The translations under genes and the position numbers were made by a program. Shown here piece by piece: positions 31,948 to 37,895 of a stretch of DNA of 37,895 bases. The stretch comes from Bacteroidota bacterium (GTDB lineage Bacteria; Bacteroidota; Bacteroidia; Chitinophagales; Chitinophagaceae), in assembly GCA_023411775.1 (NCBI GenBank), contig JAEYOL010000052.1:1-37895 (forward strand). The letters are read 5' to 3'. The number at the start of each line of letters is the position of its first letter. The first letter of the stretch is position 1. Under the pieces are notes generated by a model. The model ran no database searches, had not been told where the DNA came from, and worked only from the letters and a program-made list of their open reading frames with translations.

Positions 31948-33111
31948 ATGGCTGATGGCAAAATCCACATCTTTGATACCACCCTGCGGGATGGTGAGCA
32001 GGTCCCGGGGTGTAAGTTGAACACTAAGGAAAAGATCCGGCTCGCGCTCGCCCTGGAAGAACTTGGTGTCGACATCATCGAGTCAGGTTTTCCTATATCC
32101 TCACCGGGCGATTTTGAATCGGTAAACGAAATTTCGAAGGTTATCAAAAACGCGACCGTTTGTGGTCTCACCCGTGCCGTCGAAAAAGATATCCAGGTGG
32201 CGGCCGAGGCACTCAAACCTGCAAAACGACCACGCATTCACACCGGTATTGGCACTTCCGATCTTCATATCAAAGCAAAATTTAATTCTACCCGCGAAGA
32301 GATCCTGTCCCGCGCTGTGCAGGCGGTAAAATGGGCTAAGAACTTCGTCGACGATGTTGAATTTTACGCGGAAGACGCAGGGCGTACCGACAATGATTAC
32401 CTGGCCAGGGTTGTTGAAGCGGTGATCAAAGCTGGTGCAACGGTTGTAAATATTCCCGATACAACGGGCTACTGCCTGCCACATCAATATGGCGAAAAGA
32501 TCGCATACCTGGTCAACAATGTTCCAAACATAGAAAAAGCGATCATCAGCTGTCATTGTCACAATGACCTTGGTCTCGCAACAGCCAATTCCATTTCAGG
32601 TGTGTTGAATGGTGCCCGCCAAATCGAATGTACAATTAACGGCCTGGGCGAAAGAGCTGGCAATACATCACTCGAAGAAGTAGTGATGATCTTAAAACAA
32701 CACCATGGCCTGGGTTACTATACCGGGGTGAAATCACAATTGCTTAACCCCATCAGCCAACTCGTCTCGGATACGATGCGGATGCCGGTTCAACCCAATA
32801 AAGCTATCGTTGGTTCTAATGCGTTTTCACACTCTTCCGGTATTCACCAGGACGGGTTCCTGAAAGATGCACTGACTTACGAGATCATCAACCCTGAAGA
32901 AGTAGGCGCTGGTGGCTCGCGTATCGTGCTCACAGCACGAAGTGGTCGTTCAGCCCTGGCCCATCGTTTTCATAAACTCGGTTACCAGTACACGCGCAAT
33001 GATATTGATGTATTGTATAATGAATTCCTGAAAGTAGCAGACCTGAAAAAGGAAGTTGCCGATGAAGACCTGCTCCAGATGGCCAAAGAATATGACCCAG
33101 TAACCTTATAA
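31948..33111 (+). CDS. leuA: 2-Isopropylmalate synthase, short form
   Basis: First committed step of leucine synthesis: acetyl-CoA plus 2-oxoisovalerate to 2-isopropylmalate. The TIM-barrel HMGL-like domain is complete. D-T-T-L-R-D-G-E-Q at 10-18 supplies metal-binding and catalytic residues, and H203 and H205 in C-H-C-H-N-D complete the metal site. G-L-G-E-R-A-G-N-T-S-L-E-E is also present. At 387 residues it ends after the short linker domain and lacks the roughly 120-residue C-terminal regulatory (LeuA dimer) domain that binds leucine in longer enzymes. It is the first gene of leuACDB, and leuC starts 4 bases after the stop. Homocitrate or citramalate synthase is unlikely given the neighbours. 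Confidence 0.94.
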   Translation: MADGKIHIFDTTLRDGEQVPGCKLNTKEKIRLALALEELGVDIIESGFPISSPGDFESVNEISKVIKNATVCGLTRAVEKDIQVAAEALKPAKRPRIHTGIGTSDLHIKAKFNSTREEILSRAVQAVKWAKNFVDDVEFYAEDAGRTDNDYLARVVEAVIKAGATVVNIPDTTGYCLPHQYGEKIAYLVNNVPNIEKAIISCHCHNDLGLATANSISGVLNGARQIECTINGLGERAGNTSLEEVVMILKQHHGLGYYTGVKSQLLNPISQLVSDTMRMPVQPNKAIVGSNAFSHSSGIHQDGFLKDALTYEIINPEEVGAGGSRIVLTARSGRSALAHRFHKLGYQYTRNDIDVLYNEFLKVADLKKEVADEDLLQMAKEYDPVTL

Positions 33112-33115
33112 AAAA

Positions 33116-34579
33116 ATGAGCGAAACACAAGATCATAAAACCAGTTCACACACCGCTTCCGATGGCGGAGGCGTTAAAGGGGGCCGCACCCTTTTTGAAA
33201 AAATATGGGATACCCACGTGGTAAAGACGATTGAAGGCGGACCTTCTGTTTTATATATTGATAAACATTTTATACATGAAGTAACCAGTCCACAGGCTTT
33301 CGCCGGGCTTAATAAACGTGGTATAAAAGTTTTCCGTCCCAACCAGGTGGTCGCAACAGCTGACCATAACGTTCCTACACTCAACCAGCACTTACCCATT
33401 AAAGAAGAATTATCGAGACGCCAGGTTGACGCCCTCAAAAAAAATTGCGAGGAACATGATATCGAGTTATACGGATTGGGTCACCCGTACCAGGGCATCG
33501 TACACGTGATCGGTCCCGAACTGGGTATCACCCAACCGGGCATGACGATAGTTTGTGGCGACAGTCATACTTCAACCCATGGTGCTTTTGGCAATATTGC
33601 TTTTGGCATCGGCACAAGCGAAGTGGAGATGGTCATGACCACGCAATGCCTTTTGCAGAGCAAACCCAAATTAATGCGTATCAATATCGACGGACAACTG
33701 AGTCCGGGTGTGGTAAGCAAAGACATTGTACTTTATATTTTGTCAAAGATCTCCGCAAGTGGCGCAACAGGATATGCTGTTGAATTTGCCGGCTCCGCAA
33801 TACGTGCGCTAACGATGGAAGCACGCATGACCATTTGCAATATGAGCATTGAAATGGGTGCACGCTGCGGGATGATCGCCCCGGATGAAACGACATTTAA
33901 CTATATAAAAGGAAGAAAGTTTGCACCGCGGGGAGAAGCCTGGGATAAGGCACTTGCCTATTGGAAAACCCTGTTTAGCGACGGCGATGCGAAATTTGAC
34001 AATGAGATTTTTATTAAGGCTGAAGATATCGAGCCGATGATCACTTATGGTACCAACCCCGGAATGGGTATCAAAGTGAGCGGGCAGGTACCCTCATTGT
34101 CAGAGATCGATGAAAAGGAAAAAGCTTCCTTTGAGAAATCACTGAACTATATGGGCCTCGATGAAGGCACTGCCATCAAAGGAAAGAAGATCGATTATGT
34201 GTTTATCGGCAGTTGTACCAATTCGCGTATCGAGGATCTTCGCATGGTAGCCTCCTTTGTGAAAGGAAAGCGGAAAGCTAAAGACGTGGAAGTCTGGATC
34301 GTACCGGGCAGTAAGCAGGTAGAAGAACAGGCACGCCAGGAAGGCATTCATCAAATATTCGAAGATGCCGGCTTTATGCTGCGTCAACCCGGATGTTCAG
34401 CCTGCCTGGGTATGAATGAAGATAAAATTCCCGCTGGTAAGTATTGCGTGTCGACTTCCAACAGAAATTTTGAAGGAAGACAGGGCGCAGGAGCCAGAAC
34501 ATTATTGGCAAGTCCGCTAACTGCTGCGGCCGCGGCGATAACCGGCAAAATAACGGATGTAAGAGACCTTTTGAATTAA
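33116..34579 (+). CDS. leuC: 3-Isopropylmalate dehydratase large subunit
   Basis: Aconitase-family [4Fe-4S] subunit which, with LeuD, isomerises 2- to 3-isopropylmalate. 487 residues. Cluster cysteines are in F-I-G-S-C-T-N-S-R and in Q-P-G-C-S-A-C-L-G-M. V-C-G-D-S-H-T-S-T-H-G-A-F-G is the usual active-site segment. The protein has about 22 extra polar residues (Ser/Thr/Gly/His-rich) before R-T-L-F-E-K-I-W-D-T-H-V-V, where most LeuC proteins begin. There is no better start inside, and the ATG sits 4 bases after leuA, so the extension is probably real. Confidence 0.97.
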   Translation: MSETQDHKTSSHTASDGGGVKGGRTLFEKIWDTHVVKTIEGGPSVLYIDKHFIHEVTSPQAFAGLNKRGIKVFRPNQVVATADHNVPTLNQHLPIKEELSRRQVDALKKNCEEHDIELYGLGHPYQGIVHVIGPELGITQPGMTIVCGDSHTSTHGAFGNIAFGIGTSEVEMVMTTQCLLQSKPKLMRINIDGQLSPGVVSKDIVLYILSKISASGATGYAVEFAGSAIRALTMEARMTICNMSIEMGARCGMIAPDETTFNYIKGRKFAPRGEAWDKALAYWKTLFSDGDAKFDNEIFIKAEDIEPMITYGTNPGMGIKVSGQVPSLSEIDEKEKASFEKSLNYMGLDEGTAIKGKKIDYVFIGSCTNSRIEDLRMVASFVKGKRKAKDVEVWIVPGSKQVEEQARQEGIHQIFEDAGFMLRQPGCSACLGMNEDKIPAGKYCVSTSNRNFEGRQGAGARTLLASPLTAAAAAITGKITDVRDLLN

Positions 34580-34699
34580 ACCAACTAAGAAGTGTTTATC
34601 ATAGTTGGAAACAAAAATGGAAAGAACTAATAACGAAAGATGAAAATGAGTTGCGCTTCAAGTAAAGAAGTTTAAGTTCAGCTCACAGCAAAAACAAAC

Positions 34700-35290
34700 A
34701 TGAATCCAATCAGAATCATAACAAGCCGTTTTGTTCCGATCAATATTGAAAATATTGATACGGACCAGATCATTCCCGCGAGGTTTTTAAAAGCTACCAC
34801 CCGTGACGGGTTTGGTAAAAACCTATTTCGCGACTGGCGATATGAAAACGACGATGAGAACCAACCAAAGCCTGGTTTCCCGTTAAACCAATCACAATAC
34901 AAAGGAGAAATCCTGGTGGCAGGAAAAAATTTCGGATGTGGATCATCCCGGGAACATGCCGCCTGGTCGATATTAGATGCAGGGTTTCGCGCGGTGGTAT
35001 CAAGTTTCTTTGCTGATATTTTTAAAAACAACGCGCTCAACAATGGAGTACTACCGGTTACGGTATCGGACGAATTTCTGCAAAGGATCTTTGACCAGGA
35101 CAGCGACACAACGCTGACCATTGACCTGGAAAAACAAACGATCACGATCGATAAAACAGGAGAACAGGAACATTTCGATATCAACGACTACAAAAAAACA
35201 TGTTTGCTCAATGGCTATAGCGATATTGACTACCTGTTGAGCATTAAAGATGATATTGTCAATTACGAAAAACAAAAGGCGATTAATTAA
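34700..35290 (+). CDS. leuD: 3-Isopropylmalate dehydratase small subunit
   Basis: Swivelling-domain partner of LeuC. The 196 residues match the family. N-I-D-T-D-Q-I-I-P-A-R-F-L-K near the start and N-F-G-C-G-S-S-R-E-H-A-A-W-S are the typical active-site segments. It follows leuC after 120 bases, the longest gap in the operon. I see no terminator in that gap, only a possible 11-codon frame without a Leu run. Confidence 0.97.
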   Translation: MNPIRIITSRFVPINIENIDTDQIIPARFLKATTRDGFGKNLFRDWRYENDDENQPKPGFPLNQSQYKGEILVAGKNFGCGSSREHAAWSILDAGFRAVVSSFFADIFKNNALNNGVLPVTVSDEFLQRIFDQDSDTTLTIDLEKQTITIDKTGEQEHFDINDYKKTCLLNGYSDIDYLLSIKDDIVNYEKQKAIN

Positions 35291-35319
35291 ATACCAGGCT
35301 CCGCCCATGCGGAAAGATT

Positions 35320-36435
35320 ATGAAAAAACATATTGCAGTCATAGAAGGTGATGGTATCGGACCGGAAGTTACCCGGCAGTCCGTTCGTGTATTAAACGCG
35401 GTGGCTGAAACCTATAACCACGAATTCTCTTACACTTATTGCCTGATGGGGGCTGATGCCATTGATAAAACCGGTAATCCGTTACCCGATGAAACGGTCG
35501 AGGTCTGTCTGAAAAGTGATGCCATTTTATTTGGCGCTATCGGTCACCCGAAATACGACAACGACCCCACGGCGAAAGTGCGACCGGAACAGGGATTGCT
35601 CAAGATCAGGAAATCACTGGGACTTTTTGCCAACATACGCCCGGTGAGCACCTACCCCGCCCTGCACCATCTTTCACCGCTGAAATCCCAGAATATTGAA
35701 GGGGTTGACTTTATTATTTTCCGCGAGCTGACCGGCGGAATTTATTTTGGTAAAAAAGAATTGAACGCAGAGGGCACCCAGGCCTCCGATGAATGTGTTT
35801 ACAGCCGTGAAGAAATTGATCGCGTGGCCCGTCTGGCATTTCAATATGCTGAAAAAAGAAAAAAGAAACTTTTACTGGTAGATAAAGCCAATGTACTAGA
35901 AACTTCCAGGCTCTGGCGAAAAGTAGTCCAGGAAATTTCAAAAGATTATCCTGCCGTTTCGGTTGAATACATGTTTGTCGATAACGCTTCGATGCAGATC
36001 ATAGTCAATCCAAAACAATTTGATGTCGTACTTACTGAAAATATGTTTGGTGATATCCTCAGCGATGAAGCCAGCGTGATCAGCGGTTCACTGGGCTTAT
36101 TACCCTCGGCATCGATTGGTAATGGCTCCGCTTTGTTTGAGCCCATTCATGGCTCCTATCCGCAAGCGGCTGGGCAGGATATCGCTAATCCCTTGGGATC
36201 GATCCTTTCTGCCGCTATGATGCTGGATCATTTTGAAATGAAAGATGAAGCAGAACAGGTACGTGAAGCGGTGAACTGGACCCTGCAGAACGGATTTGTA
36301 ACACGAGATATCGATCCCATCAATTTCTATTTCACTTCAACTATCGGTGAGCTGATCAGTGATTATATAGTGGGCAAGATACCGGGTTCGGTAAAGAGTG
36401 AGAATATTGAGGCGAGGAAGTCGACGATCATCTGA
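35320..36435 (+). CDS. leuB: 3-Isopropylmalate dehydrogenase
   Basis: NAD-dependent oxidative decarboxylation of 3-isopropylmalate to 2-oxoisocaproate, the third leucine-specific step. 371 residues of the isocitrate/isopropylmalate dehydrogenase family. Visible marks are G-D-G-I-G-P-E-V, the substrate Arg cluster around R-K-S-L-G-L-F-A-N-I-R-P, R-E-L-T-G-G-I-Y-F-G, D-N-A-S-M-Q-I, N-M-F-G-D-I-L-S-D-E-A and the NAD-specific G-S-A-L-F-E-P-I-H-G-S. It lies 29 bases after leuD. A G-rich repeat copy (36462-36478) follows 26 bases after the stop. Confidence 0.97.
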   Translation: MKKHIAVIEGDGIGPEVTRQSVRVLNAVAETYNHEFSYTYCLMGADAIDKTGNPLPDETVEVCLKSDAILFGAIGHPKYDNDPTAKVRPEQGLLKIRKSLGLFANIRPVSTYPALHHLSPLKSQNIEGVDFIIFRELTGGIYFGKKELNAEGTQASDECVYSREEIDRVARLAFQYAEKRKKKLLLVDKANVLETSRLWRKVVQEISKDYPAVSVEYMFVDNASMQIIVNPKQFDVVLTENMFGDILSDEASVISGSLGLLPSASIGNGSALFEPIHGSYPQAAGQDIANPLGSILSAAMMLDHFEMKDEAEQVREAVNWTLQNGFVTRDIDPINFYFTSTIGELISDYIVGKIPGSVKSENIEARKSTII

Positions 36436-36461
36436 TTTAGACAGTCATTCTTGAGTTGATG

Positions 36462-36478
36462 GCCGGGGAGGCGGGAAG
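36462..36478 (+). repeat. Single copy of the G-rich intergenic repeat
   Basis: GCCGGGGAGGCGGGAAG, one base different from the core after cphA (A to G at position 10). It is followed by GAAGGAAGG. It lies in the 396-base stretch between leuB and ilvD, which also holds the ilvD promoter, leader peptide and attenuator. Confidence 0.75.
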
Positions 36479-36554
36479 GAAGGAAGGGATGAAGATGGGA
36501 TGGAGAAGTTTACTTGGTATTTTACGGGAAATGACAGAGGTGTAAAAAAAGTTC

Positions 36555-36585
36555 TTTGTTTTTTTAATTGGCGGGGGTATATTCG
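36555..36585 (+). promoter_or_regulatory. Promoter of the ilvD leader
   Basis: TTTG at 36555-36558, a 19-base spacer, then TATATTCG at 36578-36585, with one mismatch to TAnnTTTG. The predicted start is near 36592, about 12 bases before the leader-peptide ATG. This separates ilvD transcription from leuACDB. Confidence 0.65.
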
Positions 36586-36603
36586 CAGTACTATTCTTCT
36601 CTT

Positions 36604-36705
36604 ATGTTAAAGAGCATCGTAAATAATGTTTTCAATATTGCTGCAATTATTATTGTGGTGGTCATTATTATACCTGCGCTTAACGGAGAAGGACAACTAG
36701 TATAA
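36604..36705 (+). CDS. ilv leader peptide
   Basis: 33-codon frame. Residues 15-23 are I-I-I-V-V-V-I-I-I, and 17 of the 33 residues are Ile, Val or Leu. Such a run is the signature of attenuator leader peptides of branched-chain amino-acid operons: scarce charged tRNA-Ile or tRNA-Val stalls the ribosome on these codons. It begins about 12 bases after the predicted transcription start, ends 19 bases before a terminator hairpin, and precedes ilvD, all as expected. The peptide itself probably has no function after synthesis. A small membrane peptide is the alternative, but charged and polar ends and the terminator context make this less likely. Confidence 0.85.
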   Translation: MLKSIVNNVFNIAAIIIVVVIIIPALNGEGQLV

Positions 36706-36724
36706 CAATAACAAACGAAATACG

Positions 36725-36755
36725 AAACCCGCCTCCAAAAAAGGCGGGTTTTTTT
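36725..36755 (+). terminator. Attenuator terminator before ilvD
   Basis: AAACCCGCCT (36725-36734), loop of 7, AGGCGGGTTT (36742-36751) form a 10-bp stem followed by a run of T to 36755. It lies between the leader peptide and ilvD and points towards ilvD. GGAGAAGG (36685-36692), inside the last third of the leader frame, can pair with CC-GC-CTCC at 36729-36736 around a 2x2 internal loop. It is a weak but suitably placed antiterminator. Confidence 0.88.
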
Positions 36756-36831
36756 ATGTTTTCTAAACAGATTAATTACGACCCGATTCGATTAACTAAG
36801 AAATAGTAAATAAAAACAGGCACAACGAATA

Positions 36832-37895
36832 ATGGGAACAGAGTTAAATAAATATTCGAAAACGATTACACAGGATCCGACACAACCTGCTGCGCAGGCT
36901 ATGTTATATGGCATTGGACTTACTGATGAAGACCTGGCGAAAGCCCAGGTAGGTATCGTAAGCATGGGCTATGATGGTAATACCTGCAATATGCACCTGA
37001 ACGAACTGGCTAAAGTGGTAAAACAGGGTGTTTGGGATAATGAACTAGTGGGCCTTATCTTCAATACCATTGGCGTGAGTGATGGTATCAGCAATGGAAC
37101 TGACGGCATGCGTTATTCACTGGTGAGCCGCGATATCATTGCCGATTCTATCGAAGCTGTTTGTGGTGCGCAGTACTATGACGCACTGATCGCTTTGCCT
37201 GGTTGTGACAAAAACATGCCCGGTTCCGTTATAGCCATGGGTCGTTTGAATCGCCCTGCTATCATGGTGTACGGTGGGACCATTGCTCCGGGACATTATA
37301 AAGGTGAAGATCTCAATATCGTTTCTGCATTTGAAGCACTTGGAAAAAAGATTGCTGGCCAGCTGGATGAAACCGACTTTAAAGGTATTGTGATGAACAG
37401 TTGCCCTGGTGCTGGCGCCTGCGGTGGAATGTACACCGCCAATACCATGGCATCCGCGATAGAAGCACTAGGTATGAGCCTGCCTTATTCATCCTCCAAT
37501 CCTGCATTGAGTGAAGACAAAAAGAATGAATGCCTGGAAGCTGGTAAAGCCATCCGTGTGTTGATGGAAAAAGATATCAGGCCTTCTGATATCATGACCC
37601 GTAAAGCTTTTGAAAACGCCATTACCGTTATCATGGCACTGGGTGGCAGCACCAATGCAGTGCTTCACCTGATAGCGATGGCAAAAAGTGTGGACGTTGA
37701 GCTGTCGCAGGATGATTTTCAAAAGATCAGCGATAAAATACCTGTACTGGCAGATTTTAAACCCAGTGGAAAATATTTAATGCAGGATCTGCATGCATAT
37801 GGCGGTGTGCCTTCGGTGATGAAATACCTCCTGCAAAAAGGATGGCTACATGGTGATTGCTTAACGGTAACAGGAAAAACCATTGCTGAAAACCT
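36832..37895 (+). CDS. ilvD: Dihydroxy-acid dehydratase, 3' end outside the window
   Basis: Dehydrates 2,3-dihydroxy-acids to 2-keto acids, a shared step of isoleucine and valine (hence leucine) synthesis. The frame opens at ATG 36832 (M-G-T-E-L-N-K-Y-S-K) and stays open to the window end, giving 354 of the usual 550-570 residues. Iron-sulfur ligands are visible in G-N-T-C-N-M-H, L-P-G-C-D-K-N-M-P-G and G-A-G-A-C-G-G-M-Y-T-A-N-T-M. The start lies 76 bases after the attenuator T-run. Expression is probably controlled by the leader peptide and terminator upstream. ilvB, ilvN and ilvC may follow outside the window. Confidence 0.96.
   Translation, partial: MGTELNKYSKTITQDPTQPAAQAMLYGIGLTDEDLAKAQVGIVSMGYDGNTCNMHLNELAKVVKQGVWDNELVGLIFNTIGVSDGISNGTDGMRYSLVSRDIIADSIEAVCGAQYYDALIALPGCDKNMPGSVIAMGRLNRPAIMVYGGTIAPGHYKGEDLNIVSAFEALGKKIAGQLDETDFKGIVMNSCPGAGACGGMYTANTMASAIEALGMSLPYSSSNPALSEDKKNECLEAGKAIRVLMEKDIRPSDIMTRKAFENAITVIMALGGSTNAVLHLIAMAKSVDVELSQDDFQKISDKIPVLADFKPSGKYLMQDLHAYGGVPSVMKYLLQKGWLHGDCLTVTGKTIAEN

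Noticed and set aside
34618..34676. Short frames between leuC and leuD as a leader peptide
   Set aside because: They encode at most 11 residues without a run of Leu, Ile or Val codons, and no terminator follows.
36568..36576. GGCGGG upstream of the ilv leader as an antiterminator partner of CCCGCC
   Set aside because: It matches perfectly but lies in the promoter spacer, before the predicted transcription start, so it would not be in the RNA.

Overview
The window is a chromosomal stretch from a member of the Bacteroidetes, most likely the family Chitinophagaceae. The evidence is internal: several genes are preceded by Bacteroidetes-type promoters (TTTG, about 19 bases, TAnnTTTG), Shine-Dalgarno sites are weak, and there is an ECF sigma / FecR / STN-domain operon. 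Many genes also have typical Bacteroidetes forms: short LeuA, CcmB-CcmC-CcmD, DUF4974-type FecR. No phage, transposase, CRISPR array or rRNA was seen. The first gene (tyrS) and the last (ilvD) run off the window ends.

Layout. 1-1892: tyrS (5' end missing) and an alpha/beta hydrolase. 1984-5755: a cyanophycin nitrogen-storage locus, with cyanophycinase (cphB) and cyanophycin synthetase (cphA) divergently transcribed. 5756-6186: G-rich intergenic repeats, then tRNA-Gln(TTG) with its own promoter and terminator. 6203-9586: DinB-like protein, a TonB-dependent receptor and a secreted DUF3108-like protein. 9841-16124: a six-gene minus-strand nucleotide-sugar operon (DegT aminotransferase, ugd, UDP-xylose synthase, tviB-like dehydrogenase, rfbC, rfbD). 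It faces away from waaA (Kdo transferase), so the region serves surface polysaccharide and LPS. 17560-22407: a conserved unknown gene, tdk, the ccmBCD heme-handling genes, and glutamate dehydrogenase with a strong terminator. 22502-23317: an ArsR-type regulator and an SRPBCC/AHSA1 protein behind two palindromic operators. 23340-25505 (minus): aroQ, a GNAT acetyltransferase and carA. 25608-29943 (minus strand): ECF sigma factor, FecR anti-sigma factor, an unusual STN / carboxypeptidase-regulatory / 16-residue-repeat outer-membrane protein, a PepSY-like lipoprotein gene, and a truncated second copy of that gene bounded by 58-bp direct repeats. 30155-31711: a TPR-like protein. 31948-37895: leucine and branched-chain amino-acid synthesis, leuACDB followed by ilvD.

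The most informative non-coding element lies in front of ilvD. A 33-codon leader peptide with nine consecutive Ile/Val codons sits behind a good promoter and is followed by a strong terminator hairpin, so ilvD is very probably controlled by transcription attenuation. Other signals that annotated genes do not explain are an eight-copy array of TTCAAC with exact 10-base spacing, a G-rich repeat family in both orientations, a TAGGGGTA motif shared by the sigma operon and the lipoprotein gene, and several perfect inverted repeats upstream of leuA.
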